Position numbers and translations under genes: made by a program
The notes under the pieces: model-generated
Database searches by the model: none
What the model was told of the DNA's origin: nothing
Seen by the model: the letters and a program-made list of their open reading frames with translations, nothing else
In this document: positions 33,737 to 42,506 of the stretch, piece by piece
How positions within the stretch are numbered: the stretch's first letter is position 1
Layout: every line of letters starts with the position of its first letter
From: Chloroflexota bacterium
Lineage (GTDB): Bacteria; Chloroflexota; Limnocylindria; Limnocylindrales; CSP1-4
Assembly (NCBI GenBank): GCA_019637815.1
Contig: JAHBUZ010000006.1
Coordinates: forward strand, 62,001-126,000
Reading direction: 5' to 3'
DNA: 64,000 bases

Positions 33737-34824
33737 GCGCCCACGCGCCGGTCCGCTTCGGCGTCGTCGGCTGTGGCGGTGCCGCCGTGGACATCGCGGG
33801 CGGCATCGCGCGCAGCGACCTCGCGACCCTCGTCGCGACCCATGACCTGGACCTCGCCCTCGCGGAGAGCCTCGCCGCGCCGGCCCGGGCGCGCGTCCAC
33901 GACTCGCTCGACGCATTGCTTGCGGATGACCTCGATGCGGTCTACATCGCCTTGCCCCATCACCTGCTGGCACCCATCGCAGAGCGCGTGCTCACGGCCG
34001 GTCGTGCGGCGCTCGTGGAGAAGCCCATGGCACTCTCGCTCGATGCCCTCGATCGACTCGATGACCGAGCGCGGGCCGCGGGTCTCGCGCTCGGCGTCGT
34101 GTTCGAGCTCCGGGAGACCGGACCGGCGCTGGTGGCCCGCCAGCTGGTCCAGGCCGAGGCCATCGGTCGGGTCGTCGGCATCCGTCTGCGCACCCTCATC
34201 GACAAGCCCATGGACTACTGGATGCGCGGTCCCACCGGGCGCACCTCGTCGCCGTGGCGCGCCAGCCGCGAGCGTGCGGGTGGGGGTGTGGTGCTCATGA
34301 ACACCATCCACCAGCTCGACCTGGTGCACGCGGTCACCGGCCTCGTGCCCATCGAGGTGACGGGTGTCACCGGCACGCTCCACGCGGACCCGGCGAGCGT
34401 GGAGGTCGAGGACACGGCTGCGGCGGCGATGCGCTGGTCGAACGGCGCCATCGGCTCGATCGTGGCCGGCGCACACGTGCCGGGCATGGAGCGCGGCGAG
34501 ACCGTGGAGCTGGACGGTACGGACGGGGCGATCCGGATGCCCGACCCGTACGGACCGGGTGACTGCTCGGTGTTCCTGCGACGGCCCTGGGGCGAGCTGC
34601 CGGCCGGACGCTGGGTGGACGTGCCATCCCCGGTCACCGACCCGTTCCGCGCCACCATCGACGGATTCGCGGCGCCAGTCCGGGATGGCGTCCCGGCACC
34701 CGTCGGGGTGCCCGCGGTGCGCAGCGCGCTCGGCGCCGTGCTGCGACTCTACGAGGACGCGGCCGCGCGTCCTGCCGATGCCACGGCGCTGACCGATGAC
34801 CATGTCCAGGGGAGGACCGCATGA
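33733..34824 (+). CDS. Gfo/Idh/MocA-family oxidoreductase
   Basis: 363 residues. Rossmann motif FGVVGCGGAAVDIAGGIA (9-26), then AVYIALPHHLLAPIAERVLTAGRAALVEKPMALS with the conserved EKP (about 97-99), and the C-terminal sugar-binding GGGVVLMNTIHQLDLVHAVTG with the catalytic H of the D-x-x-x-H motif. NAD(P)-dependent oxidation or epimerisation of a sugar or sugar acid is expected. ATGA overlap with the deacetylase gene and with the DapA-type gene downstream. Confidence 0.93.
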   Translation: MSAHAPVRFGVVGCGGAAVDIAGGIARSDLATLVATHDLDLALAESLAAPARARVHDSLDALLADDLDAVYIALPHHLLAPIAERVLTAGRAALVEKPMALSLDALDRLDDRARAAGLALGVVFELRETGPALVARQLVQAEAIGRVVGIRLRTLIDKPMDYWMRGPTGRTSSPWRASRERAGGGVVLMNTIHQLDLVHAVTGLVPIEVTGVTGTLHADPASVEVEDTAAAAMRWSNGAIGSIVAGAHVPGMERGETVELDGTDGAIRMPDPYGPGDCSVFLRRPWGELPAGRWVDVPSPVTDPFRATIDGFAAPVRDGVPAPVGVPAVRSALGAVLRLYEDAAARPADATALTDDHVQGRTA

Positions 34825-35741
34825 TCGACCTGGGGGGCATCATCCCCGCCATCGCGACGCCGATGCTCGACGGCGAGCGTCTCGACTTCGACGCCATCGG
34901 GCCCTATGTCGACTGGCTGGCCGGCACGGGCGCGCTCGGCCTCGCCGTCAACGTGGACACGGGCGAGGGCCCGCACCTGACGCGTGATGAACGCCGCGAG
35001 GTGCTCGAGGCGGTGCGTGCTGCGGCCGCGGGTCGGCTGCGCATCATCGCGGGGGTGGGCGGGCCGTCCACCGCGGATGGCATCGCGAACGCGCGCATCG
35101 CGCGTGATGCGGGTGCGGATGCGCTGCTGGTGTTTCCCATCGGTGCGTTCCTGAGCCAGCCGCTGCGCGCCGACATGGTGGTCGCCTATCACCGGGCCAT
35201 CGCGGATGCGACGGGCCTGCCGCTCATCCTGTTCCAGCTCCAGCCGATGCTCGGTGGCGTGCTCTATCCCGACGAGGTGCTGGACGGTCTCCTGGAGGTG
35301 CCCGGCGTCGCGGCCATCAAGGAGGCCTCGTTCGACCCGCTCCGCTGGCTGGCGCTCAAGGCGTTCCTGGATGCGCGCGGCCAGCCCATCACGCTCCTCA
35401 CCGGCAACGACAGCTTCATCGCGGAGAGCTTCCTGCTCGGTGCCCAGGGGGCATTGCTGGGCTTCGCGACCCTGCTCACCGCTGAGCACGTGGCGCTCCA
35501 GGCGGCCGCCGAGGCGGGCGATGTGCCGCGGGCCCGCGAGATCGGGGCGCGCATCCAGCGGCTCGCGGACGTCATCTTCGCGCCACCCGTGGCGGACTAC
35601 CGGGCACGTACCAAGGAGGCGCTCACGATGCTGGGCGTGCTGCCGCGAGCCGTGACCCGGCCACCGCTGCTCCCCGTGGACGACGCCGAGCGGGCCCGGA
35701 TCCGTGCCGCGCTCGTGGCCGCGGAGCTGCTGGACGCCTGA
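34821..35741 (+). CDS. DapA/N-acetylneuraminate lyase-family aldolase
   Basis: 306 residues, class I aldolase TIM barrel. Schiff-base lysine K167 in VAAIKEASFD; TGEG-x-x-LT-x-x-ER at 47-58. The tyrosine that normally closes the catalytic triad (LYN) is phenylalanine here (F138 in LILFQLQP), so a true dihydrodipicolinate synthase is unlikely. In this operon it may cleave or dehydrate a keto-deoxy sugar acid, the product expected from lyase and dehydrogenase steps. Last gene of the operon from 30384. Confidence 0.9.
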   Translation: MIDLGGIIPAIATPMLDGERLDFDAIGPYVDWLAGTGALGLAVNVDTGEGPHLTRDERREVLEAVRAAAAGRLRIIAGVGGPSTADGIANARIARDAGADALLVFPIGAFLSQPLRADMVVAYHRAIADATGLPLILFQLQPMLGGVLYPDEVLDGLLEVPGVAAIKEASFDPLRWLALKAFLDARGQPITLLTGNDSFIAESFLLGAQGALLGFATLLTAEHVALQAAAEAGDVPRAREIGARIQRLADVIFAPPVADYRARTKEALTMLGVLPRAVTRPPLLPVDDAERARIRAALVAAELLDA

Positions 35742-35800
35742 CGGCTCCCGGTCCGCCAACCGCCCATCCCCGACCCGTGCCAGGTGCCGCGGGGATCCGG

Positions 35801-36478
35801 TCAGTCGCTCGTCGGTGGGGCCGTGACCAGGGGCACGAAGCGCACCGGGCCGAGCGGCTCGCGGGCGAGCGAGCCCGCTGCATCCCGGCGCACCAGGAAG
35901 AGCTGCTGATCCCCACCCGCGCCGACGGGGATGACCATCCGGCCGGCGGGTGCCAGCTGGTCCTCCAGGGCGGGTGGGATCGCGACGCCCGCGGCGGACA
36001 CCAGGATCGCATCGAACGGCGCTGCCTCCGGCCAGCCGACGCTGCCGTCGCCAAGGCGCAGGTGGACGTCCCCCGCCATCCCGCCGCCCGGTGCGCCGAC
36101 GCTCGCGAGGTGATCCCGGGCCGCAGCCAGGAGGCTCGCCCGTCGCTCGACGCCGAACACCTCGTGGCACAGGTGGCTCGCGACGGCGAGTGCGTAGCCG
36201 GAGCCGACACCGACCTCCAGCAGTCGGTCGGTGGGTCGCAGCTCGAGTGCCTGGAGCATGATCGCGACGACCCACGGCTGGGAGATCGTCTGGCCCTCGC
36301 CGATGTCGAGCGGGCCGTCCTCGTAGGCACGCTCGACGAGCGCCGGTGGCACGAACCGCTCCCGGGGCACAGCGAGGAACGCATCGAGCACGCGCTGGTC
36401 ACGGATACCCCGCGCCCGCAGCTGCTGCGCCACCATCCGCTCGCGCTCCGGGCGCCGCTCGTCGGTCGGTCCGGTCAT
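35801..36478 (-). CDS. pcm: Protein-L-isoaspartate O-methyltransferase
   Basis: 225 residues. Repairs isoaspartyl residues by SAM-dependent methylation. Family motifs: MVAQQLRARGIRDQRVLDAFLAVPRERFVPP, DIGEGQTISQPWVVAIMLQAL with the catalytic Ser/Thr region, SAM motif I LLEVGVGSGYALAV, and LAPAGRMVIPVG. Convergent with the DapA-type gene and divergent from the HxlR gene. It appears unrelated to the surrounding catabolic genes. Confidence 0.95.
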   Translation of the reverse strand: MTGPTDERRPERERMVAQQLRARGIRDQRVLDAFLAVPRERFVPPALVERAYEDGPLDIGEGQTISQPWVVAIMLQALELRPTDRLLEVGVGSGYALAVASHLCHEVFGVERRASLLAAARDHLASVGAPGGGMAGDVHLRLGDGSVGWPEAAPFDAILVSAAGVAIPPALEDQLAPAGRMVIPVGAGGDQQLFLVRRDAAGSLAREPLGPVRFVPLVTAPPTSD

Positions 36479-36574
36479 GTCCGTCTCCTGGCATCGGTGG
36501 TCCGTGCTGGATGCTACGGGACCGGCGCAGCCATCCGACGTTCGGTGGAAGCCGTGCCGTCTTGACAGCGGCAG

Positions 36575-36589
36575 CTTTCTTGACGAAAG
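36575..36589. promoter_or_regulatory. Operator-like inverted repeat upstream of the HxlR gene
   Basis: CTTTC-TTGAC-GAAAG, perfect 5-bp arms around TTGAC, 8 bases before the ATG. CTTGAC also occurs 20 bases earlier (36560) and could serve as a -35 element. Likely the autoregulatory site of the HxlR protein. Confidence 0.45.
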
Positions 36590-36596
36590 TCATCCG

Positions 36597-37064
36597 ATGC
36601 CGCTCCGTTCCGACTGGTCGTCCGCGACCTGCCCCATCGCCCATGCCGCCGACGCGCTCGCGGATCCATGGATCCTGCTCATCCTGCGCGAGCTGTTCTC
36701 GGGTCACGCGCGATTCGATGCGCTGCGCACCGCGACGGGCATCGCGGAGAGCGTGCTGGCACGTCGGCTGCGGCTGATGACCGAGCAGCGGCTCGTGGAG
36801 CGCGCGGACGGGGAGGGCTATCGGCTCACCGACCAGGGCATCGCGACGCTGCCCGTCCTCCACGCATACGCCCGCTTTTCGCGCGTCGTGGACCCGGATG
36901 GTCCGTGGGGCCTGACGGTGACCTGCCGTCGATGCGGCGACGAAGTGGTGAGCGCCGACTGGTGCGCGACCTGTGCCCGACCCATCGATATCGAGACCAC
37001 GGTCTGGCGACGACGGAGCATGGGCGGGTCCTTCGCGCTGGCCGAGCGAGCAGCCCTCCGATGA
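36597..37064 (+). CDS. HxlR-family regulator with C-terminal zinc-ribbon-like motif
   Basis: 155 residues. Winged helix typical of HxlR: CPIAHAADALADPWILLILRELFSGHARFDALRTATGIAESVLARRLRLMTEQRLVER. The N-terminal cysteine (C12) is at the redox-sensing position of HxlR proteins. Residues about 105-128 add CRRCGDEVVSADWCATC, two C-x-x-C pairs that could bind zinc. It overlaps the MFS gene by ATGA, so it probably controls this transporter. Confidence 0.92.
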   Translation: MPLRSDWSSATCPIAHAADALADPWILLILRELFSGHARFDALRTATGIAESVLARRLRLMTEQRLVERADGEGYRLTDQGIATLPVLHAYARFSRVVDPDGPWGLTVTCRRCGDEVVSADWCATCARPIDIETTVWRRRSMGGSFALAERAALR

Positions 37065-38407
37065 CCTCGCGGCTCGCCCCGCGGGGTATCCATCCCGCGT
37101 GGATCGTGGGGCTCGTCGCGCTGGTCGCGCTCATCGGTGCGGCGGGATTCCGTGCTGCGCCGGGCGTCCTGATGGTGCCCATCCACGAGGAGCTCGGCTG
37201 GTCGACGTCCGAGCTGTCGCTCGCGGTGACGGTCAACCTGTTCCTGTTCGGCCTGACCGCGCCGTTCGCGGCGGCGCTCATGCAGCGCTTCGGCATCCGG
37301 CGCGTGACGACCGTGGCGCTCGTGCTCATCGCGACCGGCAGCCTCCTGAGCACGCTCGTGCGCGACCCGTTCCAGCTGGTGCTCACGTGGGGCGTGCTGG
37401 TCGGTCTGGGCACCGGCTCCATGGCCCTCGTGTTCGCGGCGACCGTGACCGACACCTGGTTCGTGCGCCGACGGGGCCTCGTGTCGGGTGTGCTCACCGC
37501 GGGCAGCGCCACGGGTCAGCTCATCTTCCTGCCCGTGATCGCGGTCGCGGCGGAGGCGCATGGCTGGCGTGCCGCATCGATCATCGTGGCCGCGGGTGCC
37601 CTCGCGGTGGTGCCGCTCGTGGTCCGGTTCCTGCGCGACTCACCCGCCGAGATCGGTGCGACCCGCTATGGCGAGGCGCCCGCGCCGGATGCGCCGGACC
37701 CGACACCGGACGTCCAGCCGGGCGCCTCCACCGGACCGGGCCCTGCCCGGCTCGCCATCGACGCCTTGCGCGATGCCGCCCGGACCCGCACCTTCTGGGC
37801 GCTCGCGGCAGCCTTCGCGATCTGTGGTGCGAGCACCAACGGCCTCATCGGGACGCACTTCGTGCCGTCCGCCCACGACCACGGGATGGCCCAGACCACG
37901 GCGGCCGGCCTGCTCGCGCTCATCGGCGTGTTCGACATCGTGGGCACGGTGTTCTCGGGCTGGCTGACCGACCGCATGGACCCGCGCATCCAGCTGGTCA
38001 TCTACTACGCGCTCCGGGGTGTCAGCCTGCTGTTCCTGCCGGGACTGCTGTCGGCGACCGCCGACCTGGGGCTCATCGCCTTCATCGTGATCTACGGCCT
38101 CGACTGGGTCGCCACGGTGCCGCCGACCATCGCCCTGTGTCGTCGATCCTTCGGGCGCCAGGGCGCGCTCGTGTTCGGCTGGGTCTTCGCGGCGCACCAG
38201 GTGGGCGCGGGGATCGCGTCATCCGCGGCGGGGCTCGTGCGGGACGAGACGGGTCAGTACACCCTCGCGTGGCTCGCCGCGGCCGGGCTGTGCGGGGTCG
38301 CCGCCGTGCTGAGTGGGACGATCCGGCAGCAGCGGGCGTCCGAGGCGGGGCCCTCGCCGGACGCGGCCTACGGCACGCCGTACTCGCGCGCCGAGGAGGT
38401 GATGTAG
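37061..38407 (+). CDS. MFS transporter
   Basis: 448 residues with twelve hydrophobic helices. The start is fused to the HxlR gene by ATGA. Helices begin HPAWIVGLVALVALIGAAGF; the inter-helix 2-3 motif is QRFGIRRV, and a central loop of about 40 Pro/Asp-rich residues (EAPAPDAPDPTPDVQPG) separates the halves. It resembles OFA/monocarboxylate-type MFS proteins (VPIHEELGWSTSELSLAVTVN). Substrate unknown; the HxlR context would fit efflux of a reactive or aromatic compound. The last 40 bases overlap the convergent GlpD-like gene. Confidence 0.9.
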   Translation: MTSRLAPRGIHPAWIVGLVALVALIGAAGFRAAPGVLMVPIHEELGWSTSELSLAVTVNLFLFGLTAPFAAALMQRFGIRRVTTVALVLIATGSLLSTLVRDPFQLVLTWGVLVGLGTGSMALVFAATVTDTWFVRRRGLVSGVLTAGSATGQLIFLPVIAVAAEAHGWRAASIIVAAGALAVVPLVVRFLRDSPAEIGATRYGEAPAPDAPDPTPDVQPGASTGPGPARLAIDALRDAARTRTFWALAAAFAICGASTNGLIGTHFVPSAHDHGMAQTTAAGLLALIGVFDIVGTVFSGWLTDRMDPRIQLVIYYALRGVSLLFLPGLLSATADLGLIAFIVIYGLDWVATVPPTIALCRRSFGRQGALVFGWVFAAHQVGAGIASSAAGLVRDETGQYTLAWLAAAGLCGVAAVLSGTIRQQRASEAGPSPDAAYGTPYSRAEEVM

Positions 38408-40131
38408 GCCTCCGTCTCGACCGCCTGGCGGGTCGTGTCCCAGCCGAGCGCCGGACCCACGATCGCGGCGACCCGCGTGGCGACGGACGCGCCATGGTCG
38501 CGGACCTCGAAGGTGAGTCGCAGCCGACGGGCGAGGATGTCATCGAGCCCCAGCGCCAGCTCCCGCTCGACCGCCCAGGCCACCTCCGCCTCGATGTGGC
38601 TGGCATCGGGGTGGAGCCGGCCCAGCAGGCCGCGCTCGGCGCCGAGTGCCAGCACCTCGGTCGTCTCCGCGCCGTACCGGTCGTGGAGCGCCGTCAGCAG
38701 CGCCGGGTCAAGGCCGGCCGCCGGATCCCCGGCCGCCGCCAGACGCGCGTCCGTCCCCGGACCCGTGCCGACGCCCGCGCCGTTCCCCGGACCCGCCCCG
38801 GGCCTCGTCACAGCGCCGCCCGTCGGACCGGTGCCCGCGGATCGGCCGGCCCCGGGAGCGCCGACCAGCGGCAGGTCGGCCGTGGCGGAGGGGAGCGCCC
38901 GCGCTCGATCACCCAGCGCTGCATCGACCGCATCCGCCGCGATCCGGCGATAGGTCGTGTACTTGCCGCCACGCACCGTGACGAGGCCGGGCGTCGGCGA
39001 ATCGATGACGTGCTCCCGCGACGCGGTCACGGTCGATCCGCCGGGCGTCGCGGCGAGCGGCCGCACGCCCGCGAACGTGGCGATGATGTCGTCCCGGGTG
39101 ATGGGTGTCTCGAGCGTGTCGGCGAGGTTGGCGAGGATCTCGTCCACCGCGTCCGCCGGCGCCACGGGTCGATCCACCGGACCGTCATAGGGATGGTCGG
39201 TGGTGCCCGCGATCCAGCGGTCTCCCCACGGGATGAGGAACAGGACGCGACCCGGGATGCGCATCGTGAGACCGCCCGCGCCGGCCGGGATGCGTGACCG
39301 CTCCAGCACGATGTGGATGCCCAGGCTGGGCATCACGGTCACCGCACCCGCCTGCTCCGCGAACGGGCCACCCGGTCCACCCGTGGCGCCCGTGGCGTCG
39401 ATGACCGCGTCCGCCGCCACCCGGAACGTCTCGCCGCTCGTGCCGTCGACGACATCGACGCCCACCACGCGCCCGGCATCCTGCACCAGCCCCGTCGCGC
39501 GCGACCGGGTGACCGCCACGGCATCCCGCGCCACCGCGGTGCGGCACACGGCGACGACGAGCCGCGCGTCGTCCTCCACGCCGTCGCGATACACGAGCGC
39601 GCCACGCAGACCGGCCGACCGGAGGGACGGCATGGCCCGTCTGGCCGCTCCCGGCGTGAGATAACGCGGGAACCCTGCACCGAGCATCCCGTAGAGCACC
39701 AGCCCGGCGCCCAGGTACGGCACCTGGAGCGGCGAGCCGTGGAGCGGCACCGTGAACGGCTCGAGATGCACCAGGTGCGGCGCGATACGCATGAGCGTGG
39801 CGCGCTCGCTGAGCGCCTCGCGCACGAGCGAGAACCGGAGCTGTTCGAGGTAGCGCAGGCCGCCGTGGATGAGCTTGGAGGAGCGGCTGCTGGTGCCCAC
39901 TCCGAGGTCGTCCCGCTCCACGAGCGCGGCACGCAGCCCGCGTGAGGTCGCGTCCAGCAACGCCCCGACCCCCGTGATGCCGCCCCCCACCACGAGCACA
40001 TCGAAGCGCTCGGTGCGCAGGCGCTCGATGGCGCGCGCCCGCTGGTCCAGGGGTCCCGATGCGTCCATGGCGTCGATCATGGATCGTCCACGCGGCCCGT
40101 GTGCCGCATCGCCCAGGTGTCCGTCGCTCAT
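38368..40131 (-). CDS. GlpD-like FAD-dependent glycerol-3-phosphate dehydrogenase
   Basis: 587 residues from the ATG at 40131, which overlaps the kinase stop (ATGA); a later ATG at 40080 is possible. Oxidises glycerol-3-phosphate to dihydroxyacetone phosphate at the membrane. FAD motif VLVVGGGITGVGALLDATSRGLRAALVERDD, then GTSSRSSKLIHGGLRYLEQ, a GlpD hallmark, and GIHIVLERSRIP, IPWGDRWIAGTTDHPYDGP, TVRGGKYTTYRRIA. A Gly/Pro/Ala-rich insert (about residues 425-470) precedes the C-terminal domain. Together with the FGGY kinase it suggests polyol or glycerol phosphate oxidation. Confidence 0.93.
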   Translation of the reverse strand: MSDGHLGDAAHGPRGRSMIDAMDASGPLDQRARAIERLRTERFDVLVVGGGITGVGALLDATSRGLRAALVERDDLGVGTSSRSSKLIHGGLRYLEQLRFSLVREALSERATLMRIAPHLVHLEPFTVPLHGSPLQVPYLGAGLVLYGMLGAGFPRYLTPGAARRAMPSLRSAGLRGALVYRDGVEDDARLVVAVCRTAVARDAVAVTRSRATGLVQDAGRVVGVDVVDGTSGETFRVAADAVIDATGATGGPGGPFAEQAGAVTVMPSLGIHIVLERSRIPAGAGGLTMRIPGRVLFLIPWGDRWIAGTTDHPYDGPVDRPVAPADAVDEILANLADTLETPITRDDIIATFAGVRPLAATPGGSTVTASREHVIDSPTPGLVTVRGGKYTTYRRIAADAVDAALGDRARALPSATADLPLVGAPGAGRSAGTGPTGGAVTRPGAGPGNGAGVGTGPGTDARLAAAGDPAAGLDPALLTALHDRYGAETTEVLALGAERGLLGRLHPDASHIEAEVAWAVERELALGLDDILARRLRLTFEVRDHGASVATRVAAIVGPALGWDTTRQAVETEAYITSSAREYGVP

Positions 40132-41603
40132 GTGTCCATCGCGATGGGCTCGAGGGCATCGAAGATCGCGCGATAACGACCATAGGCGTCGTCGTAGCAC
40201 CCGCGGACCGACGCATCGGGCGGGACGACCTCCGGGTCCACGACGGTCGCGGCGGTCGCGGCGGTCGCGGCGTCCGGGTACCAACCCATCCCCGTCGCCG
40301 CGAGGAGCGCGCCACCCAGCGCGGTCGCTTCCGGCTCCGTCAGCCGCTCCATGATCCGTCCCGTGACGCTCGCCTTGATGGCCGGCCAGATCCCGTCCCG
40401 CGCACCGCCACCCAGGACGCGCACCCGCTCGCCGGCGAGGCCCAGCCGGTCGAGACCCTCCACGAGATCCCGCAGCGCGAAGGCACACCCCTCCAGCACG
40501 GCCCGCGCGAGATGCCGCTGGTCGTGGCCCAGGCGCAGGCCATGGAACGTGCCCCGGGCGCGGTCGTTCCAGCGGGGTGTCACGGCGCCTCCGAGCGCGG
40601 GCACGAACACGAGGCCGTCCGCGCCCGGTGGCGCGTCCGCGGCGAGCTGGGTGATGCGTGTCTCCGGGACGCCGAGCACCGACTCCGCGAGCCAGCGACG
40701 GCTGCCACCGGACACGAACCCCGGGTTCTCCAGGAGCCATCGGTGGGGCAGCGCGTGCGGATGCGTCTCCAGCAGTCCGTCGGGGTCGAGCAGGGGGGTC
40801 GTCGCCACACCCGCGACGGGCTCCGCGGTGCCGGTGATGTCACACACCACGCCGGGGTCGACCGCTGCGGCGCCGAGGCACGCGCCGAACTCGTCACCCG
40901 TGCCGGTGACCACGCGCACGCCTACGTCGAGGCCGAGCGCCTCCGCCGCCTCCCGGCGAAGGGTGCCCGCGACATCGTGCGCCGCGATGACCTGGGCCAG
41001 GCGACCCCGGTCCAGATCCATCGACCCCATGAGGTCGTCCGCCCAGTCCCCGGTCGCGAGGTCCAGCAGGAGCGTGCTGGAGGCAGCGGCCGGGTCCACC
41101 ACTCGTCGACCGGTGAGCCACGCGACGATGTACGAGCCGGGCAGCAGGAACGCGTCCGCGTGCGTGACGCCACCCGGCCCCTGGAGCCACGCGATCTTGG
41201 GGGCGCCGTGGGACGCATCGAGGTTGACCCCGGTGCGGCGCCGGAGCGTGTCCGCACCCCATGCCTCGCCGAGTCGAGCGGTCTCCGCGGTCGCCCGTCG
41301 GTCCATCCAGATGGGCGCGGGCGCCAGCGGCCGGTCCGAGGCGTCCACCGCGACGATGCCATCGACCTGCGCCGAGACGCCCAGGGCACCGATCCGCTCG
41401 CGGCCGACCTGGGCGACCACCTCCCGGATGACCGTGGTCACCCCCGCCACCCAGTCCCGTGGGTCCTGCTCGGCCCAGCCCGGTCGCGGGACCGAGACGG
41501 GGTAGCTCGTGGCGGCCCGGGCCACCACGCGACCCCCACGGTCGAGCACGAGCGCCTTGCAGCTCTGGGTGCCGATGTCGCAGCCGATGACGAGGTCCGT
41601 CAT
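40128..41603 (-). CDS. FGGY-family carbohydrate kinase
   Basis: 491 residues, closest in style to xylulokinases: LVIGCDIGTQSCKALVLD, PRPGWAEQDPRDWVAGV, GALGVSAQVDGIVAVD, IWMDRRATAETARLGE, GTGDEFGACLGAAAVDPG, FVPALGGAVTPRWNDRARGTFHGL and VLGGGARDGIWPAIKASVTGR. It phosphorylates a ketose or polyol. Its coupling to a GlpD-like dehydrogenase makes a glycerol- or polyol-type substrate plausible, but family membership alone cannot tell. A short 9-bp repeat (GCGGTCGCG) encodes an Ala/Thr run near the C-terminus. Confidence 0.92.
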   Translation of the reverse strand: MTDLVIGCDIGTQSCKALVLDRGGRVVARAATSYPVSVPRPGWAEQDPRDWVAGVTTVIREVVAQVGRERIGALGVSAQVDGIVAVDASDRPLAPAPIWMDRRATAETARLGEAWGADTLRRRTGVNLDASHGAPKIAWLQGPGGVTHADAFLLPGSYIVAWLTGRRVVDPAAASSTLLLDLATGDWADDLMGSMDLDRGRLAQVIAAHDVAGTLRREAAEALGLDVGVRVVTGTGDEFGACLGAAAVDPGVVCDITGTAEPVAGVATTPLLDPDGLLETHPHALPHRWLLENPGFVSGGSRRWLAESVLGVPETRITQLAADAPPGADGLVFVPALGGAVTPRWNDRARGTFHGLRLGHDQRHLARAVLEGCAFALRDLVEGLDRLGLAGERVRVLGGGARDGIWPAIKASVTGRIMERLTEPEATALGGALLAATGMGWYPDAATAATAATVVDPEVVPPDASVRGCYDDAYGRYRAIFDALEPIAMDT

Positions 41604-41618
41604 GTGCCGCCCTCCCCG

Positions 41619-42506
41619 TCAGCCACGTGTCCCGGTGGTCGCGATGCCCCGGATGATCCAGCGCTGGAAGATGATGTACGCCACGATCACGGGCAGGATC
41701 GCCATGGCGGCCGTGGCCATCGCGACGCCCGTGAAGATGCCCTGCGACCGACCCGCGATGGCAAGCCCCTGGGTCACCGTGTACAGGCTGCGCTCCGAGT
41801 TGACGAGGATGGGCCACAGGACATCGTTCCAGCGCCACAGCACGGAGATGACCGCGAGCGTGGCGAGTGCCGGGCCGCAGAGCGGCAGCATCACCGAGCG
41901 ATAGATGCGCAGCTCACCGGCCCCGTCCAGGCGCGCCGCGTCCACGAGGTCGTCCGGGATGGACATCATCGACTGGCGCATGAAGAAGATGCCGAAGCCA
42001 CCCACCAGGAAGGGCACGACCAGGCCGGCGAGGCTGTTGCTCAACCCCAGGTCCTTGACCAGCAGGTAGAGCGGGATCATCTGCATGGGGAAGGGGATGA
42101 ACAGCGTGAACAGGAACAGCAGGAACAGGGGTCCCCGGAACGGGAAGCGACCCTTCGCGAAGACATAGCCCGCGAGCGAGCTGAAGAACAGGTAGCCCAG
42201 GGTGACGGCGGTGACCGTGATGAGGCTGTTGGCGTAGAACTGCACGAGCGGCAGGTTGGCGGACGCCACCATGTAGTTGAAGTCGGACGGGTCGGGCGGC
42301 CAGAAGGTCGGGATCCGAGGCAGGCCCTGGTTGGCGCGCCGGGAGAGGGATGTCGTGAACATCCACACGAAGGGGATGATGAACACGAGCGCGCCCAGGA
42401 TGAGCACCACGTACGCACCCACCTGGCGCCGGGTGCTCCATCGGGGGCCGCTGCGTGTCTCGGTCGCACGCCCACGACGCAGGGTCGTGCCTCGCCACAT
42501 GGTCAT
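41619..42506 (-). CDS. ABC sugar permease, MalG type (regulon importer)
   Basis: 295 residues, six helices. Start ATG at 42506 overlaps the upstream permease stop. EAA loop LVDAARLDGAGELRIYRSVMLPLCGPALATL (about 186-216). FVWMFTTSLS, YVFAKGRFPFRG and MQMIPLYLLVKDLGL are typical CUT1 motifs. It forms the channel with the permease at 42503; no ATPase gene is in this operon. Confidence 0.94.
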   Translation of the reverse strand: MTMWRGTTLRRGRATETRSGPRWSTRRQVGAYVVLILGALVFIIPFVWMFTTSLSRRANQGLPRIPTFWPPDPSDFNYMVASANLPLVQFYANSLITVTAVTLGYLFFSSLAGYVFAKGRFPFRGPLFLLFLFTLFIPFPMQMIPLYLLVKDLGLSNSLAGLVVPFLVGGFGIFFMRQSMMSIPDDLVDAARLDGAGELRIYRSVMLPLCGPALATLAVISVLWRWNDVLWPILVNSERSLYTVTQGLAIAGRSQGIFTGVAMATAAMAILPVIVAYIIFQRWIIRGIATTGTRG

